Part shown: positions 15,303 through 24,109 of the stretch, one piece after another
Numbering within the stretch: position 1 is the first letter of the stretch
How the letters are laid out: each line of letters begins with the position of its first letter
From: Roseomonas aerilata DSM 19363
Lineage (GTDB): Bacteria; Pseudomonadota; Alphaproteobacteria; Acetobacterales; Acetobacteraceae
Length of the DNA: 64,000 nt
Direction: 5' to 3'
NCBI RefSeq assembly: GCF_000711725.1
Contig: NZ_JONP01000001.1
Span: 534,757-598,756, forward strand
Translations under genes and position numbers: made by a program
Notes under the pieces: model-generated
Told to the model about the DNA's origin: nothing
Databases searched by the model: none
The model's input: the letters and a program-made list of their open reading frames with translations, nothing else

Positions 15303-15776
15303 ATGGTAGGCACTGTGACAGGAATGGTTCCGGGACTGGGCGGCGCCCTCGCGGCGGGGCGGGCCGGCGCGGCCCGCGGCACCCGGGCGGGCAGTTTCCG
15401 CCTTCCCGAGTCGGCGCAGGAAGCCGCCGCCAGCGCGGCGACGGAGGAGGTGGCGCCCCTTGGCCTGATGGCACTGCAGGAGGTGGACGACGCCACCGCC
15501 CGCAACCGCCGCGGCGCCGCCCGGGCGCGGGAGATGCTGCGCGACCTTTCCGCCCTTCAGGCAGCGATGCTCTCGGGGGAGACGGACCCTGCCGCGCTCG
15601 AGCGGCTGGCGAGGCAGGCTGAGGAAGAGGCGCCGCCAGATCCGGTACTGGCGGAGGCGCTTGCCGGCATCGCGCTACGGGCGCGAATCGAGGCCGCGCG
15701 CCATGGGCTGCGCCTCGCAGGCCGGGATGGCAGGGCCTCCTCCCCGTCGCCTGAAGGTGCCGGACCAGGGCGATGA
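15303..15776 (+). CDS. fliX: Flagellar assembly regulator FliX
   Basis: A 157-residue protein of the alphaproteobacterial FliX family. FliX couples completion of early flagellar structures to FlbD, the sigma-54 activator. The conserved C-terminal half is seen: LMALQEVDDATAR, MLRDLSALQAAMLSGE and ALAGIALRARIEAARHGL. The N-terminal part is Gly/Ala-rich and variable. AGGAGG (15292-15297) sits 5 bases before the ATG. It diverges from flgI, the same arrangement as in Caulobacter. Confidence 0.87.
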   Translation: MVGTVTGMVPGLGGALAAGRAGAARGTRAGSFRLPESAQEAAASAATEEVAPLGLMALQEVDDATARNRRGAARAREMLRDLSALQAAMLSGETDPAALERLARQAEEEAPPDPVLAEALAGIALRARIEAARHGLRLAGRDGRASSPSPEGAGPGR

Positions 15777-15833
15777 AGTGATGTCAATGTTGTGAAAGCC
15801 AATCGGTTTCAGTCCTTTGGCTGGTCAGCCCTC

Positions 15834-15862
15834 TTGTTTTGCGCGCATCCCCGTCGCTATAC
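15834..15862 (+). promoter_or_regulatory. Housekeeping promoter of dksA
   Basis: TTGTTT (15834-15839), 17 bases, CTATAC (15857-15862): close to the alphaproteobacterial sigma-70 pattern. It lies 53 bases before the dksA ATG and rules out a start at the upstream GTG 15792. Confidence 0.6.
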
Positions 15863-15914
15863 GCGGCTGCCTGACCGGCCGGGTGACCGGCTGGCTCGGA
15901 GCCAGGCCATCAGG

Positions 15915-16340
15915 ATGCAAGCCATGCTCATCACCCTGCCGCCGGACTACAGGCCCTCGGACGACGAGGACTTCATGAACCCGCGGCAGCTCGCCTATTT
16001 CCGCCAGAAGCTGCTTCTCTGGCGGCAGGACCTGTTGAGGGAGGCGGGCGAGACCCTTTCCTCCATGGGCCAGGGCGGCATCGTCGAGGCGGACCTGACC
16101 GACCGCGCGAGCGTCGAGACCGACCGCGCCCTCGAACTTCGCACCCGCGACCGCGCCCGCAAGCTGGTCAGCAAGATCGACCAGGCGCTCGAGCGCGTGG
16201 ACAACGGCACCTACGGCTACTGCGAGGAAACCGGCGAGCCGATCGGGCTTCGCCGCCTGGAGGCGCGCCCGATCGCGACCCTCTCGATCGAGGCCCAGGA
16301 GCGCCACGAGCGCATGGAGCGCGTTCACCGGGACGACTGA
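15915..16340 (+). CDS. dksA: RNA polymerase-binding transcription factor DksA
   Basis: A 141-residue DksA that binds the RNA polymerase secondary channel and, with ppGpp, adjusts rRNA and amino-acid promoters. The coiled-coil has the expected tip acidic pair in VEADLTDRASVETDRALE, and the C-terminus YGYCEETGEPIGLRRLEAR is the zinc-finger region. Only the first of the four usual cysteines is kept, as in several alphaproteobacterial DksA proteins, so zinc is probably not bound in the classic way. The start is ATG 15915 or the in-frame ATG 15924; homologues begin near LPPDYRPSDDE, so both fit. Confidence 0.95.
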   Translation: MQAMLITLPPDYRPSDDEDFMNPRQLAYFRQKLLLWRQDLLREAGETLSSMGQGGIVEADLTDRASVETDRALELRTRDRARKLVSKIDQALERVDNGTYGYCEETGEPIGLRRLEARPIATLSIEAQERHERMERVHRDD

Positions 16341-16357
16341 GCGCCCCGTCCTCCCGG

Positions 16358-17548
16358 TCAGGCCCGGAGCAGCCCGGACTTCTCCCCGATCGCGGCGCTG
16401 CCGGGGAAGGCCGCCGCGACGGCCGCGGGCGAGAGGCCGAGATGGTTGCGCAGCAGCGCCTTCGCCACCGCCCGCAGGTCCAGCGTCGGCATCAGGTCCC
16501 GCTTCTCGTAGAGCCGGCCCTCGGCGAGGCCGGGCCAGTCCGCCACGACCCGCCCCCCCGCCACCGCGCCGCCCAGGAGGAAGGCGGCGCTGCCGGTGCC
16601 GTGGTCGGTCCCGCCATTGCCGTTCACGCGCGCGGTGCGGCCGAACTCCGTCATCACCAGCACCGCGGTCCGCGCCCAGGCCGGGCCGAGGTGCTCTCGC
16701 AGGGCGTCCAGCCCGTTGTCGAGTTGCGCCAGCACCACGCGCAGCCGGCCGTTCTGCCCGGCATGCGTGTCCCAGCCCGTCATTTCCAGCGCCGCCACGC
16801 GCGGGCCGCCCGGCGCGGCCATCAGCCGCCCCGCGGCACCGGCCAGCTCCACGAAGCCGCCCCGCTGCTCATCGGGGGGCAACACCCCGGCGGTGAACCC
16901 GCGGGCCCGCAGCCCTTCCTGGATCGCCGGACCGGTCAGAGGGTCCGCGTGGTTGATCTCCATCAGCTTCGCGTAGAGGTCGGGCGGCGGCCGGTCGGAG
17001 CGGGAAGGGGCATACATCCCCACCGGCTCCGCGCCCCGCATGATCAGCGGCAGGTCGGTCCCGATGGCGAAGGCGGCGCGATTCGCGCCCTCCTCGTGCC
17101 CCGGCAGCCCGGCGAGCGCCCGGTTGAGCCATCCCGAGGCGAGCCGTTGCTCCGCGCCGATCTCGAGCATGTCCTGCGCGACGAAGTGGCTGCGCGAGCG
17201 GGTGGGGCCGCAGGCGGCGTGCAGCGCGATCGCCTCGTTCGCCGCGTACATCGCGTGAAGCTTCGGAAGGCGCGGGTGCAGGCCGAAGAAGCCGCCGAGG
17301 TCGAGCAGGCCTTCCTCCTCCCCCGGCTGGGCCAGGGCCAGCGGGCCCCGGAGCCCCGCCAGCGCGGGATCGCCATAGGGCTGCACCGCCGCGAGCCCGT
17401 CGAGCGCCCCGCGCAGCAGCACGACCACGAGGCGGGGGTCGCCCGACGGCCCGGCGCCGAGCGCCAGCCGCGCGCCGCCGAGAACCGCGCCCGCGCTGAG
17501 GCCGAGGAGGAGCCCTCTCCGGCCGAGGGGGGGAAGGTGGCGCGTCAT
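16358..17548 (-). CDS. DUF1501 family secreted protein
   Basis: A 396-residue alkaline-phosphatase-fold-like DUF1501 protein of unknown biochemical role. It opens with a Tat-like signal (GRRGLLLGLSAGAVLGG). Conserved blocks include VVVLLRGALDGLAAVQPYGD, a HAACGPTRSRSHF segment, the MTGWDTHAGQNG motif, VMTEFGRTARVNGNGGTDHG and a glycine-rich loop. Its start overlaps the stop of the DUF1800 gene by four bases (ATGA). The pair DUF1800 plus DUF1501 is widespread and probably exported together. Confidence 0.85.
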   Translation of the reverse strand: MTRHLPPLGRRGLLLGLSAGAVLGGARLALGAGPSGDPRLVVVLLRGALDGLAAVQPYGDPALAGLRGPLALAQPGEEEGLLDLGGFFGLHPRLPKLHAMYAANEAIALHAACGPTRSRSHFVAQDMLEIGAEQRLASGWLNRALAGLPGHEEGANRAAFAIGTDLPLIMRGAEPVGMYAPSRSDRPPPDLYAKLMEINHADPLTGPAIQEGLRARGFTAGVLPPDEQRGGFVELAGAAGRLMAAPGGPRVAALEMTGWDTHAGQNGRLRVVLAQLDNGLDALREHLGPAWARTAVLVMTEFGRTARVNGNGGTDHGTGSAAFLLGGAVAGGRVVADWPGLAEGRLYEKRDLMPTLDLRAVAKALLRNHLGLSPAAVAAAFPGSAAIGEKSGLLRA

Positions 17549-18855
17549 CGGCGCTGGAACTCCGGGCTGCCGAGGAGAAGGGTGAGCGCCTCGCGGTTGG
17601 ACCCGGCGCGGAGCACGGCCTCCCGCGTCCCGGGGGAGGCGAGGGGGCCGAGCGCCAGCTCCAGCGCCTCCCTCGCGTCCCGGCGCAGGAAGCGGCCGCT
17701 GATCGCGTGCATGCGGTCGAGGCGGAGGAGCATTCCCTCGGGATGGATCCAGGCATCGGCCACGTCCGGCCAGCCCTTCGGGGCGGTCGGGGACCAGATC
17801 CGCTGGCCAAGCGCGAATTCGGTCGTGGCCGCGAAGGGCGCCGCCCCGGCGTCCGCCCCCATCGCCCGGAGCGCGGCGATGACGAGGTCGTGGGGCGAGC
17901 GCAGCTTCGACAGCGGGGGCGACCAGGCCTCGGGCAGCGCCACCAGTTCCCGCGAGACGGCACCGAGGTCGCCGCCCGTGTCACGCAGCACCCCGGCCAG
18001 GCGCTCCACGACCGTCGGCGGGGGATCGTCGGCCACGAAGTGCCGCGCGAGCTTGAGCGCGAGGTGGCGGTGCGTCGCGGGATGGGCGGCGAGCCAGTCA
18101 AGCGCCGCGTCGATCGACGCCTCCCCGGGGGGGAAGACCTTGCCCATCACCGTCTTGTCGCCGGGCTCGTGGCTGGCCGACCGGAAGAAGGTGCCGAGCG
18201 GCTCGCGGTTCCGCTCAACCGTCAGGCCGGTGAGGAGGCGCGCGAACTCGGTCACGTCGCCCTGGGAATAGCCGGCGGCGGGCGTGAGGGTGTGTAGCTC
18301 CAGCACCTCCCGCCCAAGGTTCTCGTTCAGCCCCCGTCCGCTCCGCCGCCCGGCCACGCTGTCGGGCCCGACCGACGAGTCCTGGTTGAGGTAGGTGAGC
18401 ATCGCCGGGTGGCGGATGGCCGCCTTCAGCAGCGTCCCGAAGGGCCCGAGGACATGGGGCCGGATGGCGTTCCGGACGTAGTCGCCCACCAGCGGCAGCA
18501 TCGGCGATTCCCGCGCGCTGACCGCCAGGTGATTCGCCCAGAACGCCACCAGCCGTTCCCGGAACGGGGCCGCCGTCGTGAGGAGCCGCGCGAAATAGGA
18601 CCTGAACTCCGCGTCGTAGAGGGTGGCCCCCCTCGACCGCTCCCCGGCCGGCAACCGGTTGCGCCGGTCGAGGGCATTGAGCGCGAGGGCGTCCGCGAGG
18701 GTCGGGTCCTGCTCCCAGTCGAGCGGTGGGTCCATGGCCTCCGGCGGCCCGTCGAGCTGGGCGAGCAGCCAGGCCCGCGCGTCGTCGGGCGGCGGGGCGT
18801 CCGGGCGCGGTCCCAGTCCGAACCGGAGGGCGGCGATATGGCCTGCGGAACTCAT
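17545..18855 (-). CDS. DUF1800 domain-containing protein
   Basis: A 436-residue DUF1800 protein with no established activity. Family landmarks visible are the N-terminal RFGLGPRPDAP, a FWANHLAVSARES segment, IRPHVLGPFGTLLKAAIRHPAML, LNQDSSVGPDS, LNENLGREVLELHTL, and LALKLARHFVADDPPP. The start ATG 18853-18855 is chosen because it begins the family's usual N-terminus; an open frame continuing to 21333 runs antisense through fusA and is not real. The DUF1501 partner is directly downstream. Confidence 0.85.
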   Translation of the reverse strand: MSSAGHIAALRFGLGPRPDAPPPDDARAWLLAQLDGPPEAMDPPLDWEQDPTLADALALNALDRRNRLPAGERSRGATLYDAEFRSYFARLLTTAAPFRERLVAFWANHLAVSARESPMLPLVGDYVRNAIRPHVLGPFGTLLKAAIRHPAMLTYLNQDSSVGPDSVAGRRSGRGLNENLGREVLELHTLTPAAGYSQGDVTEFARLLTGLTVERNREPLGTFFRSASHEPGDKTVMGKVFPPGEASIDAALDWLAAHPATHRHLALKLARHFVADDPPPTVVERLAGVLRDTGGDLGAVSRELVALPEAWSPPLSKLRSPHDLVIAALRAMGADAGAAPFAATTEFALGQRIWSPTAPKGWPDVADAWIHPEGMLLRLDRMHAISGRFLRRDAREALELALGPLASPGTREAVLRAGSNREALTLLLGSPEFQRR

Positions 18856-19305
18856 TGGCTCCGAAGGTAGCACCCGGCGGGCAGTCCGACTCAAGGGCGA
18901 TCTGGCAACGAAACGTGACACGGCCGCCTGAATCAGGCGTCGCGGCGGCCGAGAAAGCTTGCAAAATCCCGCACGCGAGAGCATGTGTGCCGCCGCGGCA
19001 AGGGCGTGGCAGCCGAGCCTTGCGGCATCAGGCAGACCGGATTGGCAACGGGCGGAGCGACATGGTCGCGAAGGCCCGTGCAGCCGCATCCGGGACGCCG
19101 GGCCCTCGGGCAAATCAGCTGCAGCCCCAGGCGGCGCAGGCGGAGTCCTTCCGCCCCGCGCCGCACGAGACGACCGCACGGCACCGCCGCGCACAATCCT
19201 CGCGGCCCCCCGCCGCGGTTCAACCGCGCGGCCCGGCCGCGTACCAACGCCGCGGCAAGACCGCGACATGACGGCGCGGCCCGGCCGCGACTGACGGAGG
19301 CCCAA
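18856..19305. other. 450-base gap: fusA upstream region and leader
   Basis: No gene is supported. The region must carry promoters for the DUF1800 gene (minus) and fusA (plus). The last 80 bases contain two exact 16-base copies of GCGCGGCCCGGCCGCG (19226-19241 and 19274-19289), each able to fold on itself. TTGCAAAATC near 18960 is the most promoter-like spot, but I cannot fix a -10. Confidence 0.4.
19226..19289 (+). repeat. Two 16-base self-complementary direct repeats before fusA
   Basis: GCGCGGCCCGGCCGCG occurs at 19226-19241 and again at 19274-19289, 48 bases apart start to start. Each copy is nearly palindromic (CGCGGCC-C-GGCCGCG). The second ends 16 bases before the start codon, just before the GGAGG ribosome-binding site, so it may affect fusA translation. 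Confidence 0.5.
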
Positions 19306-21387
19306 GTGGCGCGCACCCCCCTCGACCGAATCCGCAACATCGGCATCACCGCGCATATCGACGCCGGCAAGACCACGACGACCGAGCGGATCCTCTACTA
19401 CACCGGCAAGAACCACCGCATCGGTGAGGTCCACGAGGGCAACACCACGACGGACTACATGGAGCAGGAGCGTGAGCGTGGCATCACGATCACCTCCGCC
19501 GCCGTGACCGCCGAGTGGAAGGACTACCGGATCAACGTCATCGACACCCCGGGCCACATCGACTTCAACATTGAGGTGAACCGCTCGCTGCGCGTGCTCG
19601 ACGGCGCGGTGTTCATCATCGAGGGCGTGGCTGGCGTGCAGCCGCAGTCCGAGACCAACTGGCGCCTGGCGGACCGCTACAACGTTCCCCGCATCATCTT
19701 CATCAACAAGCTCGACCGCACCGGCGCCGACTTCTACCGCGCGGCCGCGACGCTGACCGAGAAGCTCGGCATCAACTGGGTCACCCTCCAGCTGCCGATC
19801 GGCATCGAGGACACCCTCAAGGGCGTCGTCGACCTCGTTGAGATGAAGGCCCTCATCTGGGAGGGCGACGAGCTCGGCGCCAAGTACCACGAGGCCCCGA
19901 TCCCCGCCGACCTCGCTGACAAGGCCGCCGAGTACCGCCAGATCCTGCTCGACACCGTCCTGGGCGCCGACGACGCGGCTATGGAGGAGTATTTCGAGAA
20001 GGGTGACGTCTCCGTCGAGGCCCTGAAGCGCGCCATCAAGAAGGGCACGATCTCCGGCGAGTTCCGCCCGGTCTTCTGTGGTTCCGCCTTCAAGAACAAG
20101 GGCGTGCAGCCCCTGCTGGACGGCGTGATCGACTACCTGCCGAGCCCGATCGACATCGAGGGCATCAAGGTGGCCCCCGAGGAGGGCGAGGACGAGACGG
20201 CCGAGCGCCGCATCATCCCCGCCAACGTGGACGCGCCCTTCGCCGGGCTCGCCTTCAAGATCGTCAACGACAAGTACGGCAACCTCACCTTCGTGCGCGT
20301 CTACCGCGGCGTGCTGAAGTCGGGCGACACCGTGATGAACACGACGAAGGGGAACAAGGAGCGCATCGGCCGCATGTTCCAGATGCACGCCGACAAGCGC
20401 GAGGAGATCAAGGAGGTCACGGCCGGCGACATCGCCGCCTTCGTGGGCCTGAAGGACACCGGCACTGGTGACACCCTGGCTGACTCCTCGGACCCCGTCG
20501 TGCTCGAGCGCATGGCCTTCCCCGTCCCCGTGATCGACATCTCCGTCGAGCCGAAGACGAAGGAGGGCGTCGAGAAGATGACGCTCGGCCTGCAGAAGCT
20601 GGCCGGCGAGGACCCCTCGCTGCGCCTGCGCACCGACCAGGAGACCGGCCAGACCATCCTCTCCGGCATGGGCGAGCTGCACCTCGAGATCATCATCGAC
20701 CGCCTGAAGCGCGAGTACGGCGTGGACGCCAACATCGGCGCCCCGCAGGTGGCCTACCGCGAGACGATCACCAAGTCGCACACCGAGACCTACACCCATA
20801 AGAAGCAGTCGGGCGGTTCGGGCCAGTACGCCGAGGTGAAGATCACCTTCGAGCCTCTGGAGCGGAACACGGGCGTCGAGTTCGTGAACGCGGTGGTCGG
20901 CGGCTCGGTGCCGAAGGAGTACATTCCGGCGGTCGACAAGGGCATCAAGGTCCAGGCCGACACCGGCGTGCTCGCCGGCTTCCCGACGGTGGACTTCAAG
21001 TTCTCCCTCGTGGACGGCAAGTACCACGACGTCGACTCCTCGGCCCTGGCCTTCGAGATCGCCGCCAAGGCCTGCTTCCGCGAGGGCATGAAGAAGGCCA
21101 GCCCGGTGATCCTGGAGCCGATCATGGACGTGGAGGTCACCACCCCCGCCGACCATGTCGGCGACGTCGTCGGCGACCTGAACCGCCGCCGCGGCGTCAT
21201 CCAGTCGCAGGACATGGCCTCTACCTCGGTCATCATCCGGGCTCACGTGCCGCTGAAGGAGATGTTCGGCTACATCTCGAACCTCCGCGGCATGACGAAG
21301 GGGCGCGCCTCCTTCTCCATGCAGTTCCACCACTACGATCCGGTCCCCCGGAACGTGGCGGAGGAGATCATGAAGGCTTCGGCCTGA
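19306..21387 (+). CDS. fusA: Translation elongation factor G
   Basis: A 693-residue EF-G, the GTPase that drives tRNA-mRNA translocation on the ribosome. The G-domain motifs are intact: [13 protein letters not shown] (G1), RGITITSA (G2), DTPGHIDF (G3), NKLDRTGAD (G4) and the GSAF block (G5); domains II-V follow, with the domain [16 protein letters not shown] segment. The start is GTG 19306, 5 bases after GGAGG. It is not flanked by rpsL, rpsG or tuf, so it is separated from the usual str operon or is a second copy. Codon use is strongly biased, as in a highly expressed gene. A strong terminator follows. Confidence 0.97.
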   Translation: MARTPLDRIRNIGITAHIDAGKTTTTERILYYTGKNHRIGEVHEGNTTTDYMEQERERGITITSAAVTAEWKDYRINVIDTPGHIDFNIEVNRSLRVLDGAVFIIEGVAGVQPQSETNWRLADRYNVPRIIFINKLDRTGADFYRAAATLTEKLGINWVTLQLPIGIEDTLKGVVDLVEMKALIWEGDELGAKYHEAPIPADLADKAAEYRQILLDTVLGADDAAMEEYFEKGDVSVEALKRAIKKGTISGEFRPVFCGSAFKNKGVQPLLDGVIDYLPSPIDIEGIKVAPEEGEDETAERRIIPANVDAPFAGLAFKIVNDKYGNLTFVRVYRGVLKSGDTVMNTTKGNKERIGRMFQMHADKREEIKEVTAGDIAAFVGLKDTGTGDTLADSSDPVVLERMAFPVPVIDISVEPKTKEGVEKMTLGLQKLAGEDPSLRLRTDQETGQTILSGMGELHLEIIIDRLKREYGVDANIGAPQVAYRETITKSHTETYTHKKQSGGSGQYAEVKITFEPLERNTGVEFVNAVVGGSVPKEYIPAVDKGIKVQADTGVLAGFPTVDFKFSLVDGKYHDVDSSALAFEIAAKACFREGMKKASPVILEPIMDVEVTTPADHVGDVVGDLNRRRGVIQSQDMASTSVIIRAHVPLKEMFGYISNLRGMTKGRASFSMQFHHYDPVPRNVAEEIMKASA

Positions 21388-21431
21388 TCACCCTCCGGCC
21401 GCGCCCGGCGCAGCCGGACGGGAACAGCGAA

Positions 21432-21474
21432 GGGGGCGGCACCGGACCCGGTGCCGCCCCCTTCGGCTTTTCTG
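21432..21474 (+). terminator. Terminator of fusA
   Basis: A 13-14-bp GC stem, GGGGGCGGCACCGG (21432-21445) with CCGGTGCCGCCCCC (21448-21461), then TTCGGCTTTTC. It lies between fusA and the convergent MaoC-like gene. Confidence 0.8.
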
Positions 21475-21483
21475 GCGCTCCCT

Positions 21484-21933
21484 TCAGCGCCGCAGGTGGT
21501 GCAGCCCCGTTGCGTCCAGCACCACCACCCCATCCGCCGTGCGGGTTGCCACGTAGCGCAGCCGGGCCGAGCCCCGGTCCCGCCGGGCACGGGAGGTCTT
21601 CACCTCCATCACCTCCACGGTCACCAGCACCTCCTCTCCCGGGCGGAGGGCGGCGGGCCAGCGGACATCCATTGCCGAGCCCGCCAGGCTGATGTCGCGG
21701 AGCAAGGCGCTGGCCATCAGCAGCCCGAAACTGGCCGAGAGTGTGTGCAGCCCGGCCGCCACCACAGTGCCGAAGACCGAGGACCGCGCCGCTTCCTCGT
21801 CGAGGTGGAAGGGCTGGGGATCGTAGCGGGAGGCGAAGTCCCGAATCTCCTCCAGCGAGAGCGTCAACCGGCCGATCTCGTAGCGGTCACCCACGTGAAG
21901 GTCGTCGAGGGAGCGGAGACGGGGGGGCGCCAT
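21484..21933 (-). CDS. MaoC-like (R)-hydratase, hotdog fold
   Basis: A 149-residue single-hotdog protein of the MaoC dehydratase family, which hydrates enoyl-CoA or related thioesters. The hydratase motif is visible as RYDPQPFHLDEEAARSSVFG, with Asp and His at the expected spacing, followed by VVAAGLHTLS. The length is that of a single-domain family member. The start ATG 21931-21933 follows AAGGAGGGG. It is convergent with fusA and has no operon partner that shows a pathway, so the acyl substrate is unknown. Confidence 0.82.
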   Translation of the reverse strand: MAPPRLRSLDDLHVGDRYEIGRLTLSLEEIRDFASRYDPQPFHLDEEAARSSVFGTVVAAGLHTLSASFGLLMASALLRDISLAGSAMDVRWPAALRPGEEVLVTVEVMEVKTSRARRDRGSARLRYVATRTADGVVVLDATGLHHLRR

Positions 21934-21989
21934 CTCCCCTCCTTAACCCTTCGGAGGGACCTCTTGAAGCACGGGCGGGCAGGGGCGAC

Positions 21990-22304
21990 ATGCGCCCCAT
22001 GATCCAGGATCAACGCCGCCCGCCGGTTCTCGACATGACGCCCGATGGCGGCTTCCGCGAAGCGCCGCGGCCGCCCGTTGGCGCCACCTGGCTCGACCGC
22101 GCGCTGATGAAGGTCGGCGGCGTGGCTGTGCTGGCTGCCCTCATCGCGGGCGGGCTGGTGCTCGCGGCCTCCGCCGTCGTGATCCTCGGCCTGCTGATCC
22201 CGGTGCTGCTCGTGGCCGGGGCGGTGGGCTTCGGCTCGCTCTGGTGGCGCGTGCGGCGGGCCCGGCGCAGCGGCGGCGCGGTCTTCGTCGTCTCCCGCCG
22301 TTGA
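21990..22304 (+). CDS. Small hypothetical membrane protein
   Basis: A 104-residue protein that I do not recognise. After a polar N-terminal 35 residues, a long hydrophobic stretch (about residues 38-80) probably forms two membrane segments, and a short basic tail follows. The start ATG 21990 has AGGGG nearby; ATG 21999 is the in-frame alternative. The next small membrane-protein gene starts 13 bases later, so the two may be made together. Confidence 0.6.
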   Translation: MRPMIQDQRRPPVLDMTPDGGFREAPRPPVGATWLDRALMKVGGVAVLAALIAGGLVLAASAVVILGLLIPVLLVAGAVGFGSLWWRVRRARRSGGAVFVVSRR

Positions 22305-22317
22305 TCCCCGCCTCCGC

Positions 22318-22683
22318 GTGGCCGGGGGCTTCGTCCCGGACCCTGCGCGGCTCTACGAGGTAGGCCGCGACGGGCTTCCCTATACCGTCGAGCCCGAGGC
22401 GCCGGGCGCCGCCGTGGCGCTGGAGACGCGGGCCCGTCGCTGGTGGGTCGGCGCGGTCCTCGCCAATGCCGCGGCCATGGGCGTCGCGGCCGGGGCGGCG
22501 ATGCTGGGTTCCCGCCTGCTTGCGGCCTGGCTGGGGATTCTCCCGATCCTGACGGCACCGCTGTTGCTGGTCGCGCCGCTGCTGCGCCACTTCGCCCCCC
22601 GCCGCCTTCGCCGGTTTCACCGCAGGCGTCCGGGAGACTTCCCGCCGCCTCCGTCTCCTCCCCCGCCGGTGCTCCCGTCCTGA
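22318..22683 (+). CDS. Small hypothetical membrane protein
   Basis: A 121-residue protein starting with GTG, not recognised. Residues about 42-86 hold two hydrophobic segments separated by GSRLLAAW; the C-terminus is Arg-rich and then Pro-rich. It follows another small membrane protein gene on the same strand with a 13-base gap. Confidence 0.55.
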   Translation: MAGGFVPDPARLYEVGRDGLPYTVEPEAPGAAVALETRARRWWVGAVLANAAAMGVAAGAAMLGSRLLAAWLGILPILTAPLLLVAPLLRHFAPRRLRRFHRRRPGDFPPPPSPPPPVLPS

Positions 22684-22752
22684 CCGATTGCGCGTAGTCC
22701 AATGCCGTGGAAGCCTCCCGGGACGGCCTCAGAGCCGCAGGGGAGGATCTCC

Positions 22753-24102
22753 ATGAAACGTCGCAGCCTCGGCGAAGGGGCGCTTGCCGCCGCCCTCATC
22801 CAGGCCATCGGGCCCGACGCCCTCGCGCAGGGCGGTCCTTCCGCGGGTGGCTGGGCGACGGCCTGGGCGGCCTCCGTCCAGGGCCCCTATCCCGTCGGCA
22901 ACCCCTCCGCCCAGCCGGACCAGCGCTTCCTCTTCCCGGAGCCTGCGGAGGGCGCGCGCGACCAGACGCTGCGGCTCGTCCTGCGCCCCTCGCTCTGGGG
23001 CCAGCGCGCGCGGCTGCGCTTCTCCAACGCCCTGGGCACGCGACCCCTGGTGCTGGACGGGGTCTATGCCGGGTTGCATCTCGGCGGCGCGGCGGTCGTG
23101 CCCGGCACCAACCGGCCGGTCATCTTCGGCGGCAGCCCTTCCGTCACCATCCCGCCGGGCGGACAGGCCTGGTCGGACCCGGTAGATCTCCCCTTCGCTG
23201 CCGAGCCCGCCTCCCCCCTGCTGATGGGGCGCAAGCTGGCCGTCTCCTTCCACGTGGCCGGTGCCAGCGGGCCGATGACCTGGCACGCCAAGGCCCTGCA
23301 GAACTCCTTCGGTACCGCGCCCGGCGCGGGCTCCAAAGGCGCGGAGGAAGGGGAGGGGTCCTTCCCCTTCTCCACGGCGTCCTGGTTCTTCCTCGACGCG
23401 CTCGACATGGCCGCGCCCGCCGGCACCCCGGTCATCGTCTGCCTCGGCGATTCGATCACGGACGGCACGGCCTCCACCATGAATGGCGACGACCGCTGGC
23501 CCGACGTGCTCGCGCGACGGCTGGATGCCCAGCAGCCCAACAGGGTGGCCGTGGTGAACGCGGGCATCGGTGGCAATCAGGTGGTGGGACCGGCGGAGTA
23601 CGGGCCGGACAAGCCCTTCCCTGGCGGACCCTCCGCCCTCTCGCGCCTGGACCGCGACGTGATCTCGCTCTCGGGGGTCACGACGGTCATCTGGCTGGAG
23701 GGAACGAACGACTTCAGCCGCAACGGCAACGCGAGCCTTGAGGCGGTGCGGGGCGGCATGCAGGAGGGCGTGCGGCGCCTCCGCGCGGGCATCCCCGGCG
23801 TGCGGGTGATCGGCGCCACCGTCACCTCCGCTCTCGGCAGCACGAGCGCGGCGCACGGGCACAAGGAGCAGGACGACAACCGCCGCGCCCTGAACGCCTT
23901 CATGCGCGACGGCAATCTGTTCGACGCCGTGGTGGATTTCGACCGGCCGACGCTCGACTCCGCCAGCGGCGGGCTGAAGCCGGAGATGGTCCCGGAATCC
24001 ACGACTGGCGCGCCGGGCGACAAGCTGCACCCGAACCGCGCCGGCTACCTGGCGATGGGCTCCGCGATCGACCCCACCGCCGTCCTGCCGGCGCGCCGCT
24101 AG
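22753..24102 (+). CDS. Secreted SGNH/GDSL-family hydrolase
   Basis: A 449-residue secreted esterase/lipase-type hydrolase. It begins MKRRSLGEGALAAALIQ, a signal-like sequence ending near ALAQG. The C-terminal half is an SGNH domain: block I CLGDSITDG with the nucleophile Ser near 234, block II NAGIGGN, block III WLEGTND, and block V GDKLHPNRAGY with the Asp-His pair near the end. The N-terminal half is a beta-rich region often seen in this branch. The start ATG 22753 follows GGGGAGGATC; the frame extends to 22702 without a better site. The natural ester substrate is unknown. Confidence 0.88.
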   Translation: MKRRSLGEGALAAALIQAIGPDALAQGGPSAGGWATAWAASVQGPYPVGNPSAQPDQRFLFPEPAEGARDQTLRLVLRPSLWGQRARLRFSNALGTRPLVLDGVYAGLHLGGAAVVPGTNRPVIFGGSPSVTIPPGGQAWSDPVDLPFAAEPASPLLMGRKLAVSFHVAGASGPMTWHAKALQNSFGTAPGAGSKGAEEGEGSFPFSTASWFFLDALDMAAPAGTPVIVCLGDSITDGTASTMNGDDRWPDVLARRLDAQQPNRVAVVNAGIGGNQVVGPAEYGPDKPFPGGPSALSRLDRDVISLSGVTTVIWLEGTNDFSRNGNASLEAVRGGMQEGVRRLRAGIPGVRVIGATVTSALGSTSAAHGHKEQDDNRRALNAFMRDGNLFDAVVDFDRPTLDSASGGLKPEMVPESTTGAPGDKLHPNRAGYLAMGSAIDPTAVLPARR

Positions 24103-24109
24103 AGGCGGC

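Noticed and set aside
15792..15914. GTG at 15792 as start of dksA
   Set aside because: It would put a good promoter inside the coding region and add 41 residues absent in known DksA.
17545..21333. A 1262-codon open frame on the minus strand
   Set aside because: Only 17545-18855 is a gene (DUF1800). The rest is antisense to fusA, an effect of high GC and biased codons.
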